DNA from: Roseivirga sp. UBA6052
GTDB lineage: Bacteria; Bacteroidota; Bacteroidia; Cytophagales; Cyclobacteriaceae
Direction of reading: 5' to 3'
DNA: 64,000 nucleotides
NCBI GenBank assembly: GCA_002427755.1
Contig: DIYO01000001.1
Location: 186,001 to 250,000, forward strand
Positions 33,173 to 42,465 of the stretch are shown in pieces; position 1 is the stretch's first letter; the number at the start of each line of letters is the position of its first letter. Position numbers and translations under genes: made by a program. The notes below the pieces were generated by a model that did no database searches, was not told the origin of the DNA, and was given only the letters and a program-made list of their open reading frames with translations.

Positions 33173-33215
33173 CCTCCACTGATGTAATTATATCTAAGGC
33201 TATCGAAAGAAATTA

Positions 33216-33223
33216 TACTTTTG
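33216..33223 (+). promoter_or_regulatory. -7 box giving a nearly leaderless DUF5916 transcript
   Basis: TACTTTTG followed by CGCC and then ATG. The start site expected about 5-7 bases past the box falls at or next to the ATG. The same TACTTTTGCGC arrangement stands before the esterase at 46367. Confidence 0.5.
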
Positions 33224-33227
33224 CGCC

Positions 33228-35432
33228 ATGATTCGTCACTTGCTTGCACTTTCACTTCTCTTTTTTGCTTTGGGCACTAAGGCTCAGGACATAACGATCA
33301 AGCGAACTAATACACCTATTGTTATTGATGGAGATATAGACGAGATCTGGAATACAGCAGATTCTGCGTACAATTTCATGCAATTCTTTCCCATGGACAC
33401 GTCCTTAGCAGAGTCCTCCACTGTCGCTAAAATCCTGTATGATGACCAAAACATCTACGTGCTGGGGATAATGCAAAATTTAAACCCGGACAGGAACTAT
33501 TTTGTGCCGTCTTTGAGACGAGACTTTTTTGGTCAGGCCGTAGATTCATTCACCATTTTAATAGATGCTTTCCAAGACAATACCAATGCATTTATGTTTG
33601 GCATAAGTCCATTTGGTGTAAGAAGAGAAGGATTAATAACAAATGGAGGATCAAGCGAAAGAGCCTTTTCATTAGACTGGGATAACATCTGGAGGGGCGA
33701 AACGAAGATGTATGGTGATCACTGGGTAGCTGAAATGGCTATTCCTTTTAAATCAATTCGTTTCAACGAGGACCAAACAGAGTGGAATATTAATTTTTAC
33801 AGAATTGATAGTGAAAATGCGGAACAGTCTACTTGGTCGCCTATTCAAAGGAATTTTAGCATTGTTAACTTGGCTACCTTAAAGAAAATGGCTTGGCCCG
33901 AACCAACTAAAAAACCTGGTCAAAATATATCTTTCATTCCATATATAGCAAGTGGTGTAAGTAAAAACTTCCAAGATGGTACTCCTTCTGAGAGTGATTT
34001 TAATGCCGGTTTCGATGTCAAATACGCGGTTACACCTGGCCTAAATCTTGATTTGACTGTAAACCCAGACTTCTCTCAAGTTGAGGTGGACCGTCAGGTA
34101 ACTAACCTTGACCGCTTTGAGATATTCTTTCCAGAAAGAAGGCAATTCTTTTTAGAAAATGCCGACCTCTTTGCTGATTATGGTAACCGAGGAACGAGAC
34201 CGTTTTTTTCTAGGAGGATTGGTGTGGCTCGAGACGAATCTACTGGTCAGAATATTCAAAATGCGATCCCTGTTGGTGCTCGTTTGAGTGGAAAGCTCAA
34301 TGACAATCTTAGACTCGGCTTCTTAAATATGCAAGCAGGTGCAGAAGAAGGAGGTTTGCCTTCATATAATTACTCGGTTGTCTCTTTACAGCAAAAGGTC
34401 TTTGCCAGATCGAACTTCTCTTTTCTAGTAGTAAACAAGCAGACTTTCGAGAATGAAGAAAATTATGATACTGATCTCTATAATGAATGGAACCGAACGA
34501 TCGGAATAGACTATAACCATGCTTCTGCTGATAACAGATGGACAGGCAAAGCATTTTATCACAAATCAATAGATGAAGTTCAGCCGGATGATACCTATGC
34601 TTTGGGTTTATCTGTTGAATATGGAGTGCCTGAGTGGTCTTGGCGTATGTTTTCACAGGCTGTTGGCGCAAACTTTAACCCCGAGGTAGGTTTCGTTAGA
34701 AGAAGAGATATCAGGCAATTTGCCAATACAGTAAGAAGATCGTTTTTTCCAAAATCAGGGCCGATTCAGAGGCATGGACCAGGTTTTGATTTTGATATGG
34801 TATGGAATGATGAGTTCGGTTTTCTGGATTGGGATATGAACATTTTGTATGATGTGAATTGGAGAAGTTCTGCCAGATTCAGCTCTAGACTCAGAAGGCA
34901 ATACACGTTCTTATTCAATGGTTTCGATCCAAGTGGTACTGGGGGCTTACAATTACCAAGCGGTACCGGTTATCATAACAACTTGATTATTGCTCGCTAC
35001 AATTCAGATAATAGGAAGGCTTTCTTTTATGAGTTAAGTACGAGATCAGGAGAGTATTTCAATGGTACACGAGTAAACCTCGAAGGTGAACTTAACTTTA
35101 GGTATCAGCCATTTGGATTTACAGGAATTGCATTTGCTTATAACCGCATCAGACTTCCAGATCCGTACAATGATGCCGACTTATTCTTAGTAGGGCCTAG
35201 ATTTGATTTCACCTTTACCGATAAGCTATTCTGGACTACTTTCGTTCAGTTTAATAGCCAGATCGATAACCTAAACATCAATTCCAGATTGCAATGGCGC
35301 TTCGCTCCAGTGTCTGACTTTTTCTTGGTTTATACAGATAATTATTTGGCCACTACTGATGATGGCTTTGATCTCGGTCCATCAAGAAACCGCGCCTTAG
35401 TATTTAAATTGACTTATTGGTTGAATTTCTAA
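33228..35432 (+). CDS. DUF5916-domain outer-membrane protein with CBM9-like domain
   Basis: Exported protein of 734 residues: signal peptide (MIRHLLALSLLFFALGTKA), an N-terminal CBM9-like sugar-binding domain (about 22-190, 'IVIDGDIDEIWNTAD', 'WVAEMAIPFKSIRF'), then the DUF5916 part ('NPDFSQVEVDRQVTNLDRFE', 'PERRQFFLENADLF'), rich in alternating beta strands and ending in '...ALVFKLTYWLNF', which fits an outer-membrane barrel. The family is common in Bacteroidota and some Proteobacteria, often near carbohydrate or peptide uptake genes; its role is not established. A bidirectional terminator follows. Confidence 0.85.
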   Translation: MIRHLLALSLLFFALGTKAQDITIKRTNTPIVIDGDIDEIWNTADSAYNFMQFFPMDTSLAESSTVAKILYDDQNIYVLGIMQNLNPDRNYFVPSLRRDFFGQAVDSFTILIDAFQDNTNAFMFGISPFGVRREGLITNGGSSERAFSLDWDNIWRGETKMYGDHWVAEMAIPFKSIRFNEDQTEWNINFYRIDSENAEQSTWSPIQRNFSIVNLATLKKMAWPEPTKKPGQNISFIPYIASGVSKNFQDGTPSESDFNAGFDVKYAVTPGLNLDLTVNPDFSQVEVDRQVTNLDRFEIFFPERRQFFLENADLFADYGNRGTRPFFSRRIGVARDESTGQNIQNAIPVGARLSGKLNDNLRLGFLNMQAGAEEGGLPSYNYSVVSLQQKVFARSNFSFLVVNKQTFENEENYDTDLYNEWNRTIGIDYNHASADNRWTGKAFYHKSIDEVQPDDTYALGLSVEYGVPEWSWRMFSQAVGANFNPEVGFVRRRDIRQFANTVRRSFFPKSGPIQRHGPGFDFDMVWNDEFGFLDWDMNILYDVNWRSSARFSSRLRRQYTFLFNGFDPSGTGGLQLPSGTGYHNNLIIARYNSDNRKAFFYELSTRSGEYFNGTRVNLEGELNFRYQPFGFTGIAFAYNRIRLPDPYNDADLFLVGPRFDFTFTDKLFWTTFVQFNSQIDNLNINSRLQWRFAPVSDFFLVYTDNYLATTDDGFDLGPSRNRALVFKLTYWLNF

Positions 35433-35450
35433 GAGATCTCGGAAAACAGA

Positions 35451-35477
35451 AAGAGGAGCATCTGATATACTCCTCTT
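35451..35477. terminator. Bidirectional terminator between DUF5916 and arsM
   Basis: AAGAGGAG (35451-35458) and CTCCTCTT (35470-35477) form a perfect 8-bp stem with an 11-nt loop between two convergent genes. T-rich tracts follow on both strands (GATGATCTTTTTA on plus, TCTGTTTTCC on minus). Confidence 0.7.
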
Positions 35478-35492
35478 GATGATCTTTTTATA

Positions 35493-36377
35493 TTAACAAC
35501 AGCCACTTCCCGGTGAGCAGTCTGAGGCTTGTAATTCAGCTAGACTCACTTTGGGCTTTTGCTGGCTTCCTCTGGGCTTCTCAGCATATACCGTAACGCT
35601 GTATATACCTGTATTACCATTGTTGAAGGTTGCCATATCTTCAGGTGAAAGATATTTACTAAGAATATCATCCGGGATAGTAATTGGTTTCTCTTTTTGA
35701 AGCGTAATCTCCTCAAATCCAGATTTCTCAATCTGACCAAGATATTCATCTTTTTGAATGGCCCCAGCAACACAACCAGCATACATCTCTGCATCCTGCT
35801 TCAATGCCTCGGGTAAATCACCTACCAAAACGATATCAGAGATGCTGAAGTGACCACCTGGTTTAAGAACTCTGAAAATCTCGTTGATTACTTTCTCTTT
35901 GTTTGGAACTAAATTCAAGACACAGTTACTGACAATAACATCCGCCACATCATCATTAACCGGCATATCATCAATGTCTCCTGCTCTAAACTCAACATTG
36001 TGATATTGAAGCTTTTCTGCATTTAAACGAGCTTTCTCAATCATGGCAGGAGTAAAGTCAATTCCGATCACTTTTCCTTCTGCACCAGTTTCATGCCGTG
36101 CAACAAAACAGTCATTTCCTGCTCCTGATCCAAGATCTATTACCACATCGCCTTTTTGTATTCGAGCGAATTGAGTTGGCAGGCCACAGCCTAGTCCAAG
36201 GTCTGCATCCTCCATATACCCATCTGTTCCTGTGTAATCGTCCATCATAATGTTATAGACTTTATTTGATGGGGTAGTGGCACCACAACATGATGAAGCG
36301 TTTTCTACTTTACCCTGATGCGCGATGCGCGAATACTTATCGCGGACAACATCTTTTAATTCTTGTTCTGAGTTCAT
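35493..36377 (-). CDS. arsM: Arsenite S-adenosylmethionine methyltransferase
   Basis: Cytoplasmic enzyme of 294 residues that methylates trivalent arsenic using SAM. Rossmann motif 'VVIDLGSGAGNDCFVAR' (about 78-94) binds SAM, and the conserved cysteines are present: 'NASSCCGATT' (29-30), 'LGLGCGLP' (64), 'IVSNCVLNL' (about 150) and 'MYAGCVAGA' (about 200). The C terminus ends in 'DCSPGSGCC', an extra Cys cluster also common in ArsM. The gene is 24 bp after the ArsR regulator reading frame and is most likely induced by arsenite through it. No arsenite pump or arsenate reductase is in the window. Confidence 0.93.
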   Translation of the reverse strand: MNSEQELKDVVRDKYSRIAHQGKVENASSCCGATTPSNKVYNIMMDDYTGTDGYMEDADLGLGCGLPTQFARIQKGDVVIDLGSGAGNDCFVARHETGAEGKVIGIDFTPAMIEKARLNAEKLQYHNVEFRAGDIDDMPVNDDVADVIVSNCVLNLVPNKEKVINEIFRVLKPGGHFSISDIVLVGDLPEALKQDAEMYAGCVAGAIQKDEYLGQIEKSGFEEITLQKEKPITIPDDILSKYLSPEDMATFNNGNTGIYSVTVYAEKPRGSQQKPKVSLAELQASDCSPGSGCC

Positions 36378-36401
36378 ATTTGTGCTTTTAAATTTTTCTT
36401 T

Positions 36402-36728
36402 TTAACAACAACCTTTCGTGTCAACACCATCAAATAAACCTGTAAACAGGTCTTGAATCTCTTTCCACCTCGCTTTATTGATACAATAGCTCACTCTAGA
36501 GCCTTCGATTGATCCTTGGATGATACCTAAATCCTTCAGCTCCCTTAAGTGTTGGCTTACTGTGGCTTGGGCAAGACCCAATTCCTGTACAAAGTCGCCA
36601 TTGATACATGCATTGGCCTTAATTAGATGTTGTATAATAGCTACTCGTGCAGGATGCCCAATGGCTTTTGCCAAATTTGCTATGATATTCTGTTCCTCGG
36701 TGAATAGATTTGATTTAGTTATCCCCAT
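36402..36728 (-). CDS. arsR: ArsR-family metal(loid)-responsive repressor
   Basis: Winged-helix repressor of 108 residues from the ATG at 36728 (a TTG 7 codons upstream lies inside the palindromic operator and is less likely). It has the ArsR core 'IGHPARVAIIQHLIKANACI' and recognition helix 'LGLAQATVSQHLRELKDLGI', with an 'SYCIN' strand and a terminal 'GCC'. Candidate As(III) ligands are the Cys in 'NACIN', in 'SYCIN' and the C-terminal pair; the classic ELCVCDL site of E. coli ArsR is absent, so the binding site is of another type. It should repress itself and arsM. Confidence 0.9.
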   Translation of the reverse strand: MGITKSNLFTEEQNIIANLAKAIGHPARVAIIQHLIKANACINGDFVQELGLAQATVSQHLRELKDLGIIQGSIEGSRVSYCINKARWKEIQDLFTGLFDGVDTKGCC

Positions 36729-36740
36729 AGTTAAAATACT

Positions 36741-36752
36741 ATATTGCAATAT
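36741..36752 (-). promoter_or_regulatory. Likely ArsR operator
   Basis: ATATTGCAATAT is a perfect 12-bp palindrome 12 bp before the arsR ATG. The wider minus-strand sequence ATCGTAATATTGCAATAT is of the type seen before arsR genes in this phylum. Binding here would block transcription of arsR-arsM. Confidence 0.55.
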
Positions 36753-36823
36753 TACGATATAAATGTTTAGAAATCAAAATCTTTGAGTAACATAGAATGA
36801 AACAAGCGAATAAAATAGTATGA

Positions 36824-37171
36824 TTATTTGCTAAAACTCACTTTAGATTTTGAGGGCTTAGACAATGCATCTAAATAAAGTACTTGAGAATTATTCAAAT
36901 CAATCTTAACCTCTTGAAAAGGGTCAACCGTAATGGTGTATACTACCTCATCGGATTCTTCAATTCTAACTTGAAAAATATTTTTGCTTAAACTCTTCAC
37001 AATAGCGGTACAGTCGTTACCCAGATAAGGGTTTATGGTAGCATCTTGTCCAGGTCCCTTACCTGTGATAGACATAGTTGATGAGGGTTCTAAGAGAAAT
37101 ATTGAGCTGTTATTGGCGCATGATTGGGCAAACATCATACAAATCAAGAAGAGTAAAGTGTGTCTATTCAT
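36824..37171 (-). CDS. Small lipoprotein of unknown function
   Basis: A 115-residue protein with a type II signal (MNRHTLLFLICMMFAQSC, lipobox FAQSC). The mature part has a 'GPGQDATINPYLGNDC' segment with a single Cys and several beta strands ('NIFQVRIEESDEVVYTITVD'). I recognise no family. It stands alone between arsR and the Tricorn-like gene. Confidence 0.65.
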   Translation of the reverse strand: MNRHTLLFLICMMFAQSCANNSSIFLLEPSSTMSITGKGPGQDATINPYLGNDCTAIVKSLSKNIFQVRIEESDEVVYTITVDPFQEVKIDLNNSQVLYLDALSKPSKSKVSFSK

Positions 37172-37244
37172 TACCGAGATTTTTATAAAGAACCTGATCT
37201 ATTCAATTATGTTCGTCCATCACTTTTTACGACCCTGAATTGAA

Positions 37245-37285
37245 AAAGCGGCAACCTATCCATTATTTGGATTGATTGCCGCTTT
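37245..37285 (-). terminator. Terminator after the Tricorn-like protease gene
   Basis: AAAGCGGCAA (37245-37254) and TTGCCGCTTT (37276-37285) form a perfect 10-bp stem with a 21-nt loop, followed on the minus strand by TTTTTCA. It is 27 bp past the protease stop codon. Confidence 0.75.
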
Positions 37286-37311
37286 AATTAAAGAGCTGCT
37301 GTCTCCTTTGG

Positions 37312-40300
37312 CTAGTTCTTCTTTTTAGCCGGTGTATTGTATGGAGGTGGTACAACAGCAGGCTTCGGTGTTGGGCCCAACTGTTTCAATAATTCTTGCA
37401 CGGCTCTTTCTAATTGAGGGTCTTTACCTGCTTGAAGTGCTTTAGCATCTTGTCTTACGGCTATGTCTGGTGCAACACCTTCATTCTCTGCAACATAAAC
37501 ATTATTGATAGGGTCGAAAACTGCATTATCCGGAGCAGTTACTCTTCCGCCATCTATCATAGGGTAATGCGAAGAGGCTTTTACTAAGCCACCCCAAGTT
37601 GTAGCACCAATAAGAAGACCTGCTTTCTGTTGACGGAACACCCAAGGGAAGAAGTCTCCACCTGATCCGGCTCGTTCGTTAATTAATAGAACCTTAGGCC
37701 CTAAAATACCGGCAGGCAATGTCATGGCAGTAGGATTAGGCACGTGATTAGTTAATCCTGCTCTTAGCGAACGTGTCATTAGGTCAACCATATAATCGTC
37801 TAAAAGGCCACCACCGTTAAAGCGTTCATCAATTACTGCACCTTCTTTGTTTTGTTGCGCAAAGAAGTATCTGTTGAAGTTGACATATCCTGGGCCTCCT
37901 GTATTTGGTACCCATATGTAGGCTAAACGTCCATTAGAAAGTTTATCAACCATTCTACGATTGTCTTCTACCCAAGCGCGTTGTCTTAAGGCATTCTCAG
38001 ATCGAATAGGCTCTACGATTATGGTATGGTGTCCTTCAAACTTAGCTTCAGAGTTAATGTGAAGAATGGTTTGTTCTCCAGCAGTACCATCTAGTAGTGT
38101 AAATGGATCAGTAGCGCTAGTTAATTCATTTCCATTTATACCAACTAAGTAATTTCCAACAGACACCTTTAAACCTGGTCTGTCAAGAGGACTTGTAAGT
38201 CCTGGATTCCAGCTTTCTGTAGTATAGATTCTGGTGATTTTCCATCTGCCTTTGTCAATTTCCAAGTCTGCACCGAGCATACCCATTCTAGAACGCTCAA
38301 CTGCAGGATAATCCCCACCGCTAACATAGCTGTGACCTACCGAGAGTTCACCGTTCATTTGATCTAAGATGTAATTCAGATCAGCTCTATGCTTAATAAA
38401 TGGAATAAGAGGAGAGTAGCGTTCGTACACTGCATTCCAATCTCTGCCATGCATATTAGGATCATAGAAATAGTCTTTCTCGAATTTCCAAGCTTCTTCA
38501 AAAATCTGGTTCCATTCAGCGGATCTGTCTAACTTCATTTGAAGGTTAACCTGAACAGGCTTGCCACCTTTTCCGCTAGGACCGCCAGTGCCACTAGTTT
38601 GCCATCTTCCATTAACTCTAGCTAGCATTTTCTTGCTGTCAGGAGATACTACAAAACTCGATACCCCGGTTAGGTAGTCCTTAGGTTTACGGTCCTTCAA
38701 CGTGAATTTATGTACCGTTTGACTAAAGCTTCCGGCTTTTCTCTCACCGGCAAAGAAAGAACCTGCTGGTCCTGCTAAGATTGTAGTGTAGTTGCCAGTA
38801 GGCATTGGTAAGGCGATAGTTCTTCTGTCTATTCCATCATAATCGATCTGAATGCCTGAGGGCTTAGCTTCTCCTTTATCTTCTTTTTTCTTCTTACCAT
38901 CAGCCTCTTTCGGTTTTTCTTCTTTCACTTCTTCTTCATCGCTTCTAGGAATAAAAGGAGAGTCTACACCATCTTGAAGAACGATCACATAAGCTGCATA
39001 TCTTGGGTCTGCAGTAATTGAGCTTGTATTTGCCCATCCTGATCCAAGGGCAACATCTGTACTGGCTAAGAAGTAGAAATGCTTTTTATCATTATCCCAA
39101 GCAGGAGAGAAGGCATCTGCCATTTCGTTAGTGATCTGCTTAACCGTGTTGGCTTCGCTGTCCCAAATCATTACTCTTCTAAAGTTATTTGGTCCACCCT
39201 TGGTATAGGCCAGCTTCTTAGAGTCTGGTGCCCATACTAATCCTGATCCACCTCTCTCTATATTGGTAAAACCTGAGTCTATCGTTCTGATTTCACCCGA
39301 TTCAACATTTACGATTCTAAATCTTACTTCATCATCAGCGAAGGCTATGTGTTTACCATCAGGTGACCAAGTGGGTTCCCAGCCTAAGTGAGATTCACCA
39401 ATATCAATCATTCTTGGTTCACCCATGCCGTTTTGGTCTGCTATATAGAGTTTGTAACCATTACCACCCATATCGGAGAACCAAGCAATCTTATCTCCTT
39501 TAGGAGACCAAACTGGTCTTTTATCCGATGCTCCTGAACTTTGGGTGATATTGCGAGGATCACCATATTCTGTTGGCACAGTAAAGATTTCACCACGAGC
39601 TTCCATTAGCACTCTTTTGCCTGTTGCAGAAAGTGAAATGGCAGTTGCTCTATTAGAAACTGATTCCCATTTAGTTTCCGCCCAAGGGAAGTCACCTACA
39701 ACATTAATACTTAGCTGCGTTGTGTTTCCAGACTGTGCATCTAGCAAGTGTAGATAACCGTTCTGTTCAATGATCAATTGTCCCTTAGGTGAAGTGTTCA
39801 AATACTTAACATCCGTATTTTCTATTTGAGTAATCTGTCTTAAGGCTTTAGATTTTGTGTTGTAAGCCCAAACATTCATATTCCAATCTCTATCAGAAAG
39901 GAAGAATACATCATCACCAACCCAAGTCGGTAGTATATCCGTAGTTGGTTCATCATGAGGAATTAACTCTTCACTTTGATCTCTAAGATTTAGGATAATT
40001 AATGGTGTGTTCTGTCCGCCTCTGTAGGCTCTCCATTCCGGATCCCAACGACTCATTTTATCAACAGCCATTTGTCTTCCATTAGGGGAATAAGAGCCGT
40101 CAAAACCCCATTGCTTACTTAATAGAGCAGAAGGTCCTCCTGTTGCAGGTACAGTCCATAGTCTGTTGTAACTAGAAGGAGCCGTTTCTCTTGTAGAAGC
40201 ATAAAGAACGTTTTTACCATCGTTGGTCCAGCCTCTTACCTGTGAAGCAGATGGCTGCCATGTGAGTCGGGTGGGAGTACCTCCATTAACAGAAACTACA

Positions 40301-40575
40301 TAAACTGCCGTATTACCAGATCTATTAGAGGAAAAGGCAATCCATTGACCATCAGGAGAAAAATGAGGAAAAGATTCAACGGCCGCAGTTGAAGTAATTC
40401 TTTTAAGGTTCCGCCCATCTAAGTCAGTAACCCATACATCGCTACCATAGGTAAAGGTTATATGAGTATCACTGATGTCAGGTTGCCTCAAGAGTCTTGT
40501 CCCTTGTGCAAAAACTCCTACTGAGATAGAAAGTAAGAGTAGGGGAAGTGTGAATTTTCGAACTTTTAATATCAT
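37312..40575 (-). CDS. Tricorn-type S41 serine protease
   Basis: Exported protease of 1087 residues: signal peptide (to 'VGVFAQG'), a large beta-propeller region of PD40/WD40-like repeats (about 35-540, e.g. 'FPHFSPDGQWIAFSSNRSGN', 'RPVWSPKGDKIAWFSD'), a Lys/Glu-rich linker (about 550-575), a second propeller part, a PDZ domain (about 760-850) and the S41 catalytic domain ('VIDERFNGGGLLDDYM', nucleophile S971 in 'NERAGSGGDFFPW'). The end is Pro- and Lys-rich (TPKPAVVPPP, PAKKKN). Archaeal Tricorn degrades peptides downstream of the proteasome; bacterial secreted forms probably degrade peptides in the periplasm. Confidence 0.92.
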   Translation of the reverse strand: MILKVRKFTLPLLLLSISVGVFAQGTRLLRQPDISDTHITFTYGSDVWVTDLDGRNLKRITSTAAVESFPHFSPDGQWIAFSSNRSGNTAVYVVSVNGGTPTRLTWQPSASQVRGWTNDGKNVLYASTRETAPSSYNRLWTVPATGGPSALLSKQWGFDGSYSPNGRQMAVDKMSRWDPEWRAYRGGQNTPLIILNLRDQSEELIPHDEPTTDILPTWVGDDVFFLSDRDWNMNVWAYNTKSKALRQITQIENTDVKYLNTSPKGQLIIEQNGYLHLLDAQSGNTTQLSINVVGDFPWAETKWESVSNRATAISLSATGKRVLMEARGEIFTVPTEYGDPRNITQSSGASDKRPVWSPKGDKIAWFSDMGGNGYKLYIADQNGMGEPRMIDIGESHLGWEPTWSPDGKHIAFADDEVRFRIVNVESGEIRTIDSGFTNIERGGSGLVWAPDSKKLAYTKGGPNNFRRVMIWDSEANTVKQITNEMADAFSPAWDNDKKHFYFLASTDVALGSGWANTSSITADPRYAAYVIVLQDGVDSPFIPRSDEEEVKEEKPKEADGKKKKEDKGEAKPSGIQIDYDGIDRRTIALPMPTGNYTTILAGPAGSFFAGERKAGSFSQTVHKFTLKDRKPKDYLTGVSSFVVSPDSKKMLARVNGRWQTSGTGGPSGKGGKPVQVNLQMKLDRSAEWNQIFEEAWKFEKDYFYDPNMHGRDWNAVYERYSPLIPFIKHRADLNYILDQMNGELSVGHSYVSGGDYPAVERSRMGMLGADLEIDKGRWKITRIYTTESWNPGLTSPLDRPGLKVSVGNYLVGINGNELTSATDPFTLLDGTAGEQTILHINSEAKFEGHHTIIVEPIRSENALRQRAWVEDNRRMVDKLSNGRLAYIWVPNTGGPGYVNFNRYFFAQQNKEGAVIDERFNGGGLLDDYMVDLMTRSLRAGLTNHVPNPTAMTLPAGILGPKVLLINERAGSGGDFFPWVFRQQKAGLLIGATTWGGLVKASSHYPMIDGGRVTAPDNAVFDPINNVYVAENEGVAPDIAVRQDAKALQAGKDPQLERAVQELLKQLGPTPKPAVVPPPYNTPAKKKN

Positions 40576-40653
40576 AGATAAAGTGATTTTGTATCAACTT
40601 CAATCTATGCATTTCTATTTTAAAAGATGTCCATGAAAGAAACCTATCGGAGA

Positions 40654-41205
40654 TTATTCTCCATCATCGGTTTGGTTATAGGTTTTCATGTATTTGTTAT
40701 AAGTGGTATCCAAGTAGTGTTTTTCACCAAGGAACTTGATAATGGGGAGTAAGTCTTCAGCAGTTCTATATCCAGGAATAGGCTGAATCATTTCGAATTT
40801 TTCATTCAAAAACACTAGAGTAGGGAAAGAGAGTTTTCCTTTCATTAACGCTGCTGCTAATTCATGATAACCTTTGCGACCAGCTTTAATGAATTTCAGG
40901 GTCTGAGCTCCGAATTCAATATCCCTTTCTGCTTCTGCATCGAATTTTACGGCTATAAAGTGCTCATTCAATACCTTTACCACTTCGGGATGCGTGAATG
41001 TTGTTTGGTCCATTTTCTTACACCAGCCACACCAATCTGTATAAGTATCGATAATGAAAGTCTTGTCGTTTTTACCGCTTTCAAGCACAGTAATAGCTTC
41101 TTCAATTGTCAGCCAATTGACTTTGGTATTATCTGTGACATTAACTTCTTGACTGAATGCATTGAGACAAAGGAGTGTTAAACAAGCAAAAAAGGCCTTT
41201 TTCAT
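40654..41205 (-). CDS. Secreted thioredoxin-fold protein (CGWC)
   Basis: Thioredoxin-like protein of the DUF255/thioredoxin_7 type, exported (signal peptide MKKAFFACLTLLCLNAFSQ from the ATG at 41205; an upstream in-frame start 13 codons earlier would bury it). The redox motif is in 'YTDWCGWCKKMD', and the cis-Pro in 'LSFPTLVFLN'. It probably reduces or isomerises disulfides in the periplasm. It begins 50 bp after the second ATP-grasp gene and may be part of that transcript, with the Tricorn-like gene 78 bp further on. Confidence 0.85.
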   Translation of the reverse strand: MKKAFFACLTLLCLNAFSQEVNVTDNTKVNWLTIEEAITVLESGKNDKTFIIDTYTDWCGWCKKMDQTTFTHPEVVKVLNEHFIAVKFDAEAERDIEFGAQTLKFIKAGRKGYHELAAALMKGKLSFPTLVFLNEKFEMIQPIPGYRTAEDLLPIIKFLGEKHYLDTTYNKYMKTYNQTDDGE

Positions 41206-41255
41206 ATATTCTGAATGGGTTTCTAAGATAACGAAAAAGGTCAATTAATCATTCC

Positions 41256-42464
41256 TTAGTATCGAGGCTCATCTTCAAAGAATCCAATAGTCGCGCCAAC
41301 CCATTCTTTATCTTTGTTGTATCGAACGCCTACCATTTCTCCTTTACTCAATCGGACTAGGTTATTTACCACTTGCGCTTCACCTTTCTTTCTGTTCCAA
41401 AGTGTCATGATCCTAATCTCACACTTTGCTGGTACATCTAAGGTCTCTACAACGGGAACATAGTTGACTCTCTTTTGAAGGATGAAATTGCTTTTGTCTT
41501 CAATAGCATCTAAATCTTCTTTGGTTACATGAAGTTTAACTCCTGAGCCTGCAAATGAATAAAGAGGTTTTAATACATAATCACTCAAGTTCTCCGGATA
41601 ACTATCAATTCTATCTAAATACAGGCACTCCGGTACATATTTAGACTTTAGAAGAGGCATGGTATACTTGCTGATTCTAAAGAACCAATTGGGATGACCT
41701 ACCCATTCCACATCGACCTTATCTTTGAAATAGAACTCTCTCTTTAAATCCGATCGTTTATCCAGTTCATCAAAAATTACGCGATTATAGATCTTTTTGA
41801 TAGTTACTTCATTCCCATCATCATCGATGTAGTAGAGTCTTGTACCGTCCTTTTTCATTTTAGAGATACATAAGACTTTAAGCCCTAGCATTTTCTGAGC
41901 GCATAAGAAATCTATATAGGTCACTTGTTTCTCAGGCTCAATCTCTAATAATACCACTTGCTTTGGGTCAGTATCTCCAATGATCTCGTCTAGAAGCATT
42001 TTTTTGTACTCCTTGCGGCTTAATCCATTTACATGCGGTGAGAATCGATGCGGAAGATCATAGCTTTCCTCATAAGTTTGAAGTAAGAGATCTTGAAAAA
42101 AGTACAGAGATGGAAAGCCTTGTAATTCAATGAGTTGTGGTGTGTAGTTCCCTTCTTCATCTATGCAGATACCAAAGTCCATTTGTAGAAAGCGCGACTG
42201 GTAGTCTTCATCTGGAACAATATGTTCTGGTAATTTTATGGCTTCTTTAGTCAGCTCTTTGAAATCAGGCCTATTCAGTACTTTGTTTATGTCTTGACAA
42301 GCCTCGAGTAGTCTTTCTTTGAGAAGCTTTGGTATAAAAACTGGAGTCTCAGCAATTCTAAAAGGAGCTTCGTAGTTAAACTCCTTATTAATCTTGGCTA
42401 AAAATGCCTGATACTTTTCTTGTGTAAAATGTTTATTAAAAGCTTCTCTGTAGGGTTTGATCAT
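41256..42464 (-). CDS. ATP-grasp-like ligase (second of the amidoligase cluster)
   Basis: A 402-residue cytoplasmic protein. The C-terminal half shows ATP-grasp-like features: 'YVLKPLYSFAGSGVKLHVTK' (about 303-322) with the ATP-binding Lys and glycine-rich loop, 'FILQKRVNYVPVVETLD' (hinge), and 'CEIRIMTLW ... VVNNLVRLSKGEMVGVRYN' with candidate metal ligands. The N-terminal half carries 'PQLIELQGFPSLYFFQDLL', a likely acceptor-binding region. It resembles ATP-grasp proteins of predicted amidoligase operons rather than any enzyme with known substrate. The start is 1 bp after the stop of the amidotransferase-like gene, so the two are translationally linked. Confidence 0.7.
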   Translation of the reverse strand: MIKPYREAFNKHFTQEKYQAFLAKINKEFNYEAPFRIAETPVFIPKLLKERLLEACQDINKVLNRPDFKELTKEAIKLPEHIVPDEDYQSRFLQMDFGICIDEEGNYTPQLIELQGFPSLYFFQDLLLQTYEESYDLPHRFSPHVNGLSRKEYKKMLLDEIIGDTDPKQVVLLEIEPEKQVTYIDFLCAQKMLGLKVLCISKMKKDGTRLYYIDDDGNEVTIKKIYNRVIFDELDKRSDLKREFYFKDKVDVEWVGHPNWFFRISKYTMPLLKSKYVPECLYLDRIDSYPENLSDYVLKPLYSFAGSGVKLHVTKEDLDAIEDKSNFILQKRVNYVPVVETLDVPAKCEIRIMTLWNRKKGEAQVVNNLVRLSKGEMVGVRYNKDKEWVGATIGFFEDEPRY

Positions 42465-42465
42465 G

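Noticed and set aside
34309..34671. 120-codon minus-strand frame opposite the DUF5916 gene
   Set aside because: Antisense shadow of a well-supported coding region, with no start signal or recognised domain.
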